11,523 nt of DNA from an uncultured Collinsella sp. (lineage in GTDB: Bacteria > Actinomycetota > Coriobacteriia > Coriobacteriales > Coriobacteriaceae). Under the pieces are notes generated by a model. It worked only from the letters and a program-made list of their open reading frames with translations. It did no database searches and was not told the DNA's origin. Position numbers and translations under genes: made by a program. Numbering within the stretch: position 1 is the stretch's first letter; the number at the start of each line of letters is the position of its first letter. The stretch is from the NCBI GenBank assembly GCA_900752345.1, contig CAADVA010000011.1, forward strand, positions 1-11,523, read 5' to 3'. This document shows positions 1 to 5,107 of the stretch, piece by piece.

Positions 1-1608
1 ATGGATGGTATGTTCAGCCGCATGCCGCACCTGACGCGTCTGATGATGCTGGGCATCATGGGCATGTTTGTGGCGCCGTTTGGCATGCTCGTGTCCAAGT
101 GGGGCGCCCTGGTGGCGTTTGCGCAGACCGGCAACGTGCTCATGATCATGGTGCTTGCCTTTGGCTCGGCCGCGACGTTCTTCTTCTGGGGCAAATGGCT
201 TGCCAAGCTTTCGGGCGTCGACCCCACGGCTCAAAACGTTGAGGTCAATGTCCATAAGACCGAATGGATGGCGCTTAACACCATCGCCGCGCTACTGATT
301 CTGTGCTGCGTGGCGTTTCCGGTTATCTCGAGCGGTCTGGTGTCGCCTTACTTGGCCATGGTGTTTGGCCGCGTGCCGTACGTTATCGGCAAGGACGCCA
401 TGTATCTGATGGTGGTTATCGTGGCGTTTATCGCCGTGGTGCTGCTGACTTCATTCCGCGTGAGCAACAAACCGCACGTAAACGTATATCTTTCGGGCGT
501 GGGAACCGACAAATATCGCCATTTCCGCGGCTCGATGGGACACGAGGTGAAGGCCGAAAAGCGCAATTGGTACTCGGAGGACGCCCTTGGCGAGAAGCGT
601 ATTGGTCCCGCGGGTAGCGTCGTGTGCTGCAGTATTATCTTGTTTGCGCTGCTGTGTTGCGCGTGGATTGGGCCCGAGCGGCTTGCCATGAGTGCGCCCT
701 CGGTGCTGCGCGGCAAGTATTTTGAAGGCTCGGGCGTCGTGGGCATATTTATTGGTACCGTGGTGTTTGCCCTGCTGGCGCCTTTGGTTGGTGGCCTGAT
801 CGACGGCGTTGACCGCAAACTTTCGGCCCGTATGCAGGGCCGCGTGGGCCCGCGCCTGCTCCAGCCTTTCTACGACGTTGCCAAGCTGCTGCGCAAAGCC
901 CCTGCCAGCGTAAACACCATGGACGATACCTATATGGCGTGCGCGCTCATCTTTACCGTCGTGGGCGGCGGCATCTTTGTGTCGGGCTCTAACACGCTAC
1001 TGTGCGCTTTTATGGTGACGCTCGCCGCGATCTTTGTGGTGTTGGCGTCCGCCTCGACGCAAAGCCCGTTTGCCCAGGTTGGCGCCGATCGTGAGTTACT
1101 ACAGGTTATGAGTTACGAGCCCGCCGTTTTGCTGATGAGCGTGGGCCTGTACCTTGCCACCGACAGCTTTGATTCCATCGCCGTGACGGGGCAGTCGGCC
1201 CCCATCATCGTGTACAGCGCGCCCATTTTCCTGGCGCTGCTCGCGGTGCTTACCATCAAGCTGCGCAAGTCGCCGTTTGACCTTTCGTACTCGCATCACG
1301 CGCATCAGGAGATCGTCCAGGGCGTCGCCACCGAGATGAGCGGCGGCACGCTGGCCAAGATGACCCTTATGCACTGGTGCGAGACCGTGCTGTTTTTGAT
1401 GTGGGTGGGCATGTTCTTTGTTTGGGACAACCCCGTGAGCTGGGTGGTAGCCCTGGTCGTGATGGCCGCGACGTATTTTGTCGAGGTCCTGATCGACAAC
1501 ACCTTCGCACGCAGCACCTGGCGCAGCTGCTTTAGGCTCGGATGGGGCGTGGCGCTGGTGTTTGGCCTGCTCAACCTTATGCCCATCCTCGTTGACGTGT
1601 TTATTTAG
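1..1608 (+). CDS. Ech-type hydrogenase membrane subunit: EchA C-terminus fused to EchB (5' partial)
   Basis: Membrane ion-translocating part of an energy-converting [NiFe] hydrogenase. Residues 1 to about 200 look like the end of a NuoL/EchA antiporter-like subunit: hydrophobic helices near residues 15-80, 88-118 and 133-152, then a polar stretch containing RNWYSED. The ATG at base 1 is probably internal, because the helices before it in this family are missing, so the gene starts upstream of the window. From about residue 205 the same frame runs into a NuoH/EchB domain. It shows GRVGPRLLQPFYDVAKLLRK at 280-299, DRELLQVMSYEP at 363-374, and PFDLSY through TEMSGG at 425-449, with conserved Glu437 and Glu445. 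There are no stops or frameshift signs at the join. In-frame GTG 622 and ATG 688 lack a clear ribosome-binding site, so a single fused polypeptide is preferred. The stop codon overlaps the AGGAGG of the next gene. Family assignment is firm; the fusion reading is fairly sure. Confidence 0.88.
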   Translation: MDGMFSRMPHLTRLMMLGIMGMFVAPFGMLVSKWGALVAFAQTGNVLMIMVLAFGSAATFFFWGKWLAKLSGVDPTAQNVEVNVHKTEWMALNTIAALLILCCVAFPVISSGLVSPYLAMVFGRVPYVIGKDAMYLMVVIVAFIAVVLLTSFRVSNKPHVNVYLSGVGTDKYRHFRGSMGHEVKAEKRNWYSEDALGEKRIGPAGSVVCCSIILFALLCCAWIGPERLAMSAPSVLRGKYFEGSGVVGIFIGTVVFALLAPLVGGLIDGVDRKLSARMQGRVGPRLLQPFYDVAKLLRKAPASVNTMDDTYMACALIFTVVGGGIFVSGSNTLLCAFMVTLAAIFVVLASASTQSPFAQVGADRELLQVMSYEPAVLLMSVGLYLATDSFDSIAVTGQSAPIIVYSAPIFLALLAVLTIKLRKSPFDLSYSHHAHQEIVQGVATEMSGGTLAKMTLMHWCETVLFLMWVGMFFVWDNPVSWVVALVVMAATYFVEVLIDNTFARSTWRSCFRLGWGVALVFGLLNLMPILVDVFI

Positions 1609-1620
1609 GAGGCGGCATCC

Positions 1621-2241
1621 ATGGATCATAAAATGTCGCGCTCGCCGTGGGTCATTCATTACGACGGCTCGAGCTGCAACGGATGCGATATCGAGGTGCT
1701 GGCCTCGCTCACGCCGCTGTTCGATGCGGAGCGCTTTGGCGTGGTCAACACCGGCAACCCCAAGCATGCGGACATCTTTTTGGTGACGGGGTCGGTCAAT
1801 GCCCAGAACCTGCCCGTCGTGCGCCAGATCTACAGCCAGATGCTCGAGCCCAAGTGCGTGGTGGCGTGCGGCATTTGCGCGTGTTCGGGCGGCGTATTCC
1901 GCGATGCCTATAACGTGATCGGCGGCGTGGACCGCGCGATTCCCGTGGACGTGTATGCGCCCGGGTGCGCCATTCGTCCCGAGACCGTGATCGATGCCAT
2001 CGTGGAGGCGTGCGGCATCCTTGATCAGAAGGAGGCCGTGATGCGCGCCGGCGGTGACCCGCTTACCGTGGGCGGCGCTGCTACCTGGGATGGCGGCGTC
2101 GAGTTGGGCGAGGACGGGTTCGTGGCTGCAGCTGGGGCCGGGGCTGACGGTGCCGGTGACGCGCCTGCCGAGAAACCCGCAGCGCCTGCCGCTGGTGACG
2201 CACCTGCTGAGACGCCCGTCGCTGCAAAGGAGGCCGAGTAA
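1621..2241 (+). CDS. echC: Ech-type hydrogenase small subunit (EchC/NuoB family)
   Basis: Electron-transfer small subunit that holds the proximal [4Fe-4S] cluster beside the NiFe site. The likely cluster ligands are visible: Cys19 and Cys22 in SSCNGCDIE, Cys86 in GICACSGGVF, and Cys116 in the PGC motif. The usual PGCPPRPE motif reads PGCAIRPE here; extra cysteines at 83 and 88 flank the third ligand. The conserved domain ends near residue 150. The remaining 55 or so residues form an Ala/Pro/Glu/Asp-rich, net acidic tail, making the protein longer than a bare subunit of this family. The start is supported by AGGAGG at 1607-1612, 8 bases upstream. The last base overlaps the start of the next gene (TAATG), and AAGGAGG for that gene lies inside the tail codons at 2227-2233, suggesting coupled translation. 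Group-4 hydrogenase membership is strong, and the Ech label comes from the gene order. Confidence 0.92.
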   Translation: MDHKMSRSPWVIHYDGSSCNGCDIEVLASLTPLFDAERFGVVNTGNPKHADIFLVTGSVNAQNLPVVRQIYSQMLEPKCVVACGICACSGGVFRDAYNVIGGVDRAIPVDVYAPGCAIRPETVIDAIVEACGILDQKEAVMRAGGDPLTVGGAATWDGGVELGEDGFVAAAGAGADGAGDAPAEKPAAPAAGDAPAETPVAAKEAE

Positions 2242-2960
2242 TGCAAAAGGCTATCTATACCACCGTCGGGCTCGACGAGCTCCTGCCGCATGTGCAGGCG
2301 CTCAAGGGCGTCGGCGCGCGCTTTGTGCAAATGCACGCCGAGCGCTGTGTGGACGACGGATCGTATCGCCTGGTCTATACGTTTATCAACGTCCGTGCTG
2401 CTCAGGAGCAGATTGCGCAGGACGGCAGCTATGCGATCGAGAACCTGGTGGTTGAGGGAATTAATCAGTACCAGGAGATTCCGTCCATCAGCTCGTACTA
2501 TCCGGCAGTATTCCCGTTTGAAAACGAAGCGCACGACCTGTTTGGTCTTGCCATTACCGATATGCAGATTGACTTTAAGGGCTTTTTCTACCAGGTCTCG
2601 ACTGCCGAGCCCATGAGCGTTATCACGCCCGAGGTGAAGGCCGCGCGCGAGAAAGCCATGAAGGTCCGTGCCGCTGCCGAGGCCAAGGCGCGCAAGGCCG
2701 CGGCCGAGAAGGCTGCTACTGCCACGGCCGCTGCGGGGGAGGGCACTGCGGGCGCTGGCGATGCTGCGGGCGCTGCCGTCGCTCAGCCCGCTGCGGCTGC
2801 CGGCTCCGATGCTCAGCACGATGAAACTGCTGCGAAGGCCGCGCTCAAGGCTGCCGAGATGGAGGCAAAGCTCGCCGCCATGGATCCCGAGAAAGCGGCC
2901 AAGGTCCGCGCGGCGCTTGCCGCCAAGGCCGCCCGCGACAAGCAGAAAAAGGAGGCGTAA
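2241..2960 (+). CDS. echD: Ech-type hydrogenase subunit EchD (NuoC / 30 kDa family) with long Ala/Lys tail
   Basis: Peripheral structural subunit that docks against the large subunit, like the 30 kDa subunit of complex I. The family region covers about residues 1-125 and contains the recognisable SSYYPAVFPFENEAHDLFGL segment (about residues 83-102), matching the E-x-x-x-x-D-L-F/Y-G signature of NuoC/HycE-N proteins. After about residue 130 comes a roughly 110-residue low-complexity tail rich in Ala, Lys, Arg and Glu, with two probable charged helices (about 131-160 and 195-239) separated by an Ala/Gly-rich linker. This nearly doubles the length typical of EchD. The first helix and the extreme C-terminus are clearly basic, opposite to the acidic tail of the preceding subunit. 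Start ATG overlaps the upstream stop. AAGGAGG at 2949-2955 in the last codons serves the next gene. Function is confident by family and position; the role of the tail is unknown. Confidence 0.88.
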   Translation: MQKAIYTTVGLDELLPHVQALKGVGARFVQMHAERCVDDGSYRLVYTFINVRAAQEQIAQDGSYAIENLVVEGINQYQEIPSISSYYPAVFPFENEAHDLFGLAITDMQIDFKGFFYQVSTAEPMSVITPEVKAAREKAMKVRAAAEAKARKAAAEKAATATAAAGEGTAGAGDAAGAAVAQPAAAAGSDAQHDETAAKAALKAAEMEAKLAAMDPEKAAKVRAALAAKAARDKQKKEA

Positions 2961-2965
2961 GGTCC

Positions 2966-4054
2966 ATGGCACATCGCTCCGTTATTCCGTTTGGCCCGCA
3001 GCACCCGGTGCTGCCCGAGCCGCTTCATCTGGACCTGGTAATCGAGGACGACCGCGTCATCGAGGCAATTCCGCAGATCGGCTTTGTGCACCGCGGGCTC
3101 GAGAAGCTCACCGAAAAGCGCGACATGCACCAGTTTGGCTACATCGCCGAGCGCATCTGTGGCATCTGCGCCGTGGGCCACAGCTACGGTTATGCCAGCG
3201 CCTGCGAGCGCATGCTCGACATCGAGGTGCCCGGCCGCGTGCAGTATATCCGCACCATTTTGCACGAGCTTTCGCGTATTCATTCGCACCTGTTGTGGCT
3301 GGGTCTGCTCGCCGACGCCTTTGGCTTCGAGGCACTGTTCTATCGTTCGTGGACCCTGCGCGAGCAGATTCTCAAGATCTTCGAGAGCACGTGCGGTGGC
3401 CGCGTGATTCTGTCGATTAACGAGATCGGCGGCCTTAAGCACGATATCGAGGACTCCGAGCTGGCCGGAATTGTCCAGACGCTCGATGCCATGCGTCCCG
3501 ACTACGAGGCCCTGGTGCATACGTTTTTGGACGATGACAGCTGCGGCGAGCGCTTGCATGGCGTGGGTGTGATCAGCAAGAAAGATGCGCTGGATCTGTC
3601 GATGGTCGGCCCGTTTGGGCGCGCCTCGGGCGTGGATTACGACGTGCGCATGTTTGACGACGGTGCCTATGCGGATCTGGTTGCGTTTGAGCCCATCGTT
3701 GCTACCGATGGCGATTGCTATGCCCGCTGCCGGGTGCGCTGTGCCGAGGTCACGCAGGCCATGGACATCATTAAGGAGCTTGTGGGCAAGATTCCGCACG
3801 ACGGGATAGGCGGGCGCACCAAGCTTACACCGGCCGACGGCGCACGCGGCGAGGTTGTGATTGAGCAGCCGCGCGGCGAGGCGTATTACTATGTGCGCGG
3901 TAACGGCACCAAGAACCTGGACCGCTTCCGCGTGCGCACGCCGACGTCGCAGAACCTGGCGGGTCTGACACATGCGCTGCAGGGCGTGCTCCTTGCCAAC
4001 GTGCCCATGATTATCCTGACCATCGACCCCTGCATTAGCTGCACGGAAAGGTAG
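2966..4054 (+). CDS. echE: Ech-type [NiFe] hydrogenase large subunit (EchE/NuoD family)
   Basis: Catalytic subunit that reduces protons to H2 (or the reverse) at a nickel-iron centre. The N-terminal nickel motif is RICGICAVGH with Cys65 and Cys68. The C-terminal motif is DPCISCTER with Cys356 and Cys359. All four metal-binding cysteines are therefore present, unlike NuoD of true complex I, so this is a hydrogenase and not a quinone reductase subunit. FGPQHP at 9-14 is the NuoD/EchE N-terminal signature. The length of 362 residues fits the family. The protein stops directly at the Arg of the C-terminal motif, so there is no peptide left to be removed by a maturation protease, as is known for some Ech and CooH enzymes. 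Start is supported by AAGGAGG at 2949-2955, 10 bases upstream, and a 5-base gap to the previous gene. Maturation (hyp) genes are not in the window. Confidence 0.95.
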   Translation: MAHRSVIPFGPQHPVLPEPLHLDLVIEDDRVIEAIPQIGFVHRGLEKLTEKRDMHQFGYIAERICGICAVGHSYGYASACERMLDIEVPGRVQYIRTILHELSRIHSHLLWLGLLADAFGFEALFYRSWTLREQILKIFESTCGGRVILSINEIGGLKHDIEDSELAGIVQTLDAMRPDYEALVHTFLDDDSCGERLHGVGVISKKDALDLSMVGPFGRASGVDYDVRMFDDGAYADLVAFEPIVATDGDCYARCRVRCAEVTQAMDIIKELVGKIPHDGIGGRTKLTPADGARGEVVIEQPRGEAYYYVRGNGTKNLDRFRVRTPTSQNLAGLTHALQGVLLANVPMIILTIDPCISCTER

Positions 4055-4061
4055 GCGCGGC

Positions 4062-4403
4062 ATGAGTTTACTGACATTTGCCAAGACGGCCTTAGGTTCT
4101 ATGGTCAAGCAGCCGGTCACGGTGCGCTATCCGCAGGAGAAGCTGACGGCACCCGAGCGCTTGCGCGGGCATATCGTCAACGACATGGACGTGTGCATCT
4201 GCTGCGGCATGTGCGCGCGCCGCTGCCCGGCGGGCGAGATCGCGGTCGATCGCAAGGGCGGAACGTGGTCGATTGACCCGTATGCTTGTGTGGTGTGTGG
4301 CGAGTGCATCGAGAGCTGCCCCAAGCACTGCCTGACTATGGACACCGCCCGTACTCCAGTTGCGGTGGATAAGACTCCCACGGTAGAAACCAAGCCGGAG
4401 TAA
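4062..4403 (+). CDS. echF: Ech-type hydrogenase ferredoxin-like subunit EchF, two [4Fe-4S] clusters
   Basis: Small electron-entry subunit expected to take electrons from soluble ferredoxin and pass them to EchC. Two complete cluster motifs are visible: Cys45-x2-Cys48-x2-Cys51-x3-Cys55-Pro and Cys76-x2-Cys79-x2-Cys82-x3-Cys86-Pro. This is the classic 2[4Fe-4S] arrangement also seen in NuoI and HycF. An additional Cys47 sits inside the first motif and Cys90 follows the second. The N-terminal 40 residues lack a cluster and probably dock to the complex; the last 20 residues are a polar Thr/Pro/Glu tail. It starts 7 bases after echE. The ribosome-binding site is weak (GGAAAGG at 4045-4051), so it is probably translated by coupling with echE. 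It is the last gene of the operon and is followed within 10 bases by a strong hairpin. Confidence 0.93.
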   Translation: MSLLTFAKTALGSMVKQPVTVRYPQEKLTAPERLRGHIVNDMDVCICCGMCARRCPAGEIAVDRKGGTWSIDPYACVVCGECIESCPKHCLTMDTARTPVAVDKTPTVETKPE

Positions 4404-4411
4404 CGCGAAGA

Positions 4412-4447
4412 CGGGGCCGGTGGGGCAAAAATGCCCCACCGGCCCCG
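4412..4447 (+). terminator. Strong hairpin ending the hydrogenase operon
   Basis: A perfect 15-bp stem (4412-4426 with 4433-4447) with a six-base loop AAAAAT begins 8 bases after the echF stop. The stem is almost all G/C. The run of T that marks a classic intrinsic terminator is missing; GCGCTTAA follows. Position and strength still make transcript end or 3'-end protection the likely role. A second small hairpin (4446-4450 with 4456-4460, loop TTAAC) follows directly. Confidence 0.75.
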
Positions 4448-4476
4448 CGCTTAACGCGCGGTGGAGCCGCCGCGAA

Positions 4477-4629
4477 CAAAACTATGCCGGATTACGGGGC
4501 TGGATAGCGAACCTCCGACCATGCGGAAAATCCCAAAAACAAAACCGCAGGTAGATTGCTTGCCGTTTTTCAAAAAAGGTTGTATGGATGAGGGTCCCGA
4601 CTTTAGTCCCGTAATCCGGCATAGTTTTG
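4477..4629. repeat. Structured element A: 153 bp with 22-bp perfect inverted repeat
   Basis: Bases 4477-4498 are an exact reverse complement of 4608-4629. Allowing G-T pairs, the helix continues for several more positions (4499-4504 with 4602-4607). Inside lies a weaker inner hairpin (4541-4552 with 4558-4569, one C-C mismatch) that ends in a run of T. Between the two, CGACCAT at 4516-4522 can pair imperfectly with 4584-4590. The same nested plan is found in element B about 246 bases downstream, although the arm sequences are different. I do not recognise a named family. A structured RNA, a REP/BIME-like element and a non-autonomous mobile element are all possible. Confidence 0.8.
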
Positions 4630-4649
4630 AAATGGCACCATATTCGTAA

Positions 4650-4707
4650 CAGCCCTTGATCTCCCGTGGGCAGAGGGAAACGGATCATTTTGGCCTCGCG
4701 AGGGCTG
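4650..4707. repeat. Conserved-loop hairpin, copy 1
   Basis: CAGCCCT (4650-4656) pairs perfectly with AGGGCTG (4701-4707), enclosing a segment with the core AAACGGATCATTTTG at 4678-4692. The flanking GATC at 4658 and the CC after the core are also shared with copy 2. The hairpin lies 20 bases after element A. Confidence 0.6.
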
Positions 4708-4722
4708 CCGCGTGACCCGTCT

Positions 4723-4882
4723 GCCACGAAATGGGCCCATCTACTACGTTTAGGCGGCAGCCATCGACCACAGCAAGTAATGCGAAATAAAAACTGCAGG
4801 TAGAACGCCTGCGGTTTTTCATGAAAAGCGGGTATGGTCGGGGGTGTCGAGTCAAACGTAGTAGATGGCCCGATTTCGTGGC
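4723..4882. repeat. Structured element B: 160 bp with 29-bp inverted repeat
   Basis: Bases 4723-4751 pair with 4854-4882 over 29 positions with only two mismatches (at 4733 and 4736). The inner hairpin at 4789-4819 is strong. CGACCA at 4765-4770 pairs perfectly with TGGTCG at 4835-4840, giving a third stem between outer and inner ones. Unpaired parts resemble element A, for instance GCAGGTAGA in the inner hairpin and the GTATGG-x-x-G-x-GGGT stretch on its 3' side. The outer arms do not resemble those of A but are equally complementary. Confidence 0.8.
4789..4819. terminator. Terminator-like inner hairpin of element B
   Basis: Bases 4789-4800 pair with 4808-4819 over 12 positions (one T-G pair) around the loop TAGAACG. 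The stem is flanked by A5 on the left and T5 on the right, so it has the form of an intrinsic terminator on both strands. The corresponding hairpin in element A (4541-4569) is degraded by a C-C mismatch but keeps its T-run. Whether it stops transcription when the outer arms are also able to pair is open. Confidence 0.5.
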
Positions 4883-4890
4883 GAGTGTTA

Positions 4891-4939
4891 CCAACTGATC
4901 CCCGGGGACGGAGAAAAACGGATCATTTTGACCTGTTGG
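4891..4939. repeat. Conserved-loop hairpin, copy 2
   Basis: CCAAC (4891-4895) pairs with GTTGG (4935-4939) around the same 15-base core, here at 4916-4930. The stem sequence is different from copy 1 but complementary again. The similarity between copies continues past the hairpin: GGCT-CCG and ACCCGT (4715-4720 and 4951-4956) recur at the same spacing, showing that the whole unit, not just the core, was duplicated. Confidence 0.6.
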
Positions 4940-4988
4940 CTCCGAGTCGCACCCGTTTTCCTGCGAAAACGCTCGTGTCTCATCTTTG

Positions 4989-5006
4989 GTGAGACATTTG
5001 TCTCAC
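4989..5006. promoter_or_regulatory. Palindromic operator candidate GTGAGACATTTGTCTCAC
   Basis: Two 8-base arms around a TT centre form a near-perfect 18-bp palindrome of the kind bound by dimeric repressors. Further copies of the half-site TGTCTCA lie at 4976-4982 and 5049-5055, with a degenerate one (TGTCACC) at 5031-5037. The 4976 copy can alternatively pair with 4990-4996 as an RNA hairpin. All sit upstream of the surface-protein start at 5108. The regulator is unknown. Confidence 0.5.
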
Positions 5007-5020
5007 GCCCAAAATCAAAT

Positions 5021-5048
5021 TTGGAACGTGTGTCACCTGCCCTAATTG
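5021..5048 (+). promoter_or_regulatory. Possible promoter of the surface-protein gene
   Basis: TTGGAA at 5021-5026 could be a -35 box and TAATTG at 5043-5048 a weak -10 box, 16 bases apart, in a locally AT-richer stretch. If correct, one TGTCTCA half-site lies at the transcription start and the palindrome just upstream of the -35 box. The match is weak and made by eye. Confidence 0.3.
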
Positions 5049-5107
5049 TGTCTCATTTCGTAACTTTAGGCTGATGCAAGGTCTGAGACCGCGAGAAGGG
5101 AGACACG

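Larger units (their letters stand above)
4404..5107. other. 704-base intergenic region without genes but rich in inverted repeats
   Basis: Open frames here (up to about 80 codons on either strand) run straight through the inverted repeats, lack good ribosome-binding sites and resemble no family I recognise, so I call none. The stretch holds the operon terminator, two tandem copies of a roughly 240 bp structured unit (about 4477-4722 and 4723-4968), and then about 140 bases of lower-GC leader carrying TGTCTCA motifs and the start signals of the surface-protein gene. Confidence 0.7.

Noticed and set aside
2813..4120. A 435-codon minus-strand open frame opposite echE
   Set aside because: The + strand frame has both nickel motifs and good start signals; the minus frame has none.
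1..4403. Complex I (nuo) operon
   Set aside because: The large subunit keeps all four nickel-binding cysteines, and the gene set and order match a six-subunit Ech-type hydrogenase rather than a 14-subunit Nuo operon.
4461..4649. Short + strand open frame of 62 codons in the intergenic region
   Set aside because: It spans both arms of element A, has no clear ribosome-binding site and no sequence resembling a known small protein.
4477..4882. tRNA or rRNA gene, or a retron RNA
   Set aside because: No cloverleaf or CCA-ending acceptor stem is seen, and no reverse transcriptase gene lies nearby.
4685..4894. Short minus-strand open frame of 69 codons in the intergenic region
   Set aside because: It covers the inverted repeat of element B; apparent coding potential is a by-product of the repeat.
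4477..4968. CRISPR array or insertion-sequence ends
   Set aside because: Only two long units, no short direct repeats with regular unique spacers, no cas or transposase gene, and the arms of the two units differ, which argues against ends recognised by one transposase.
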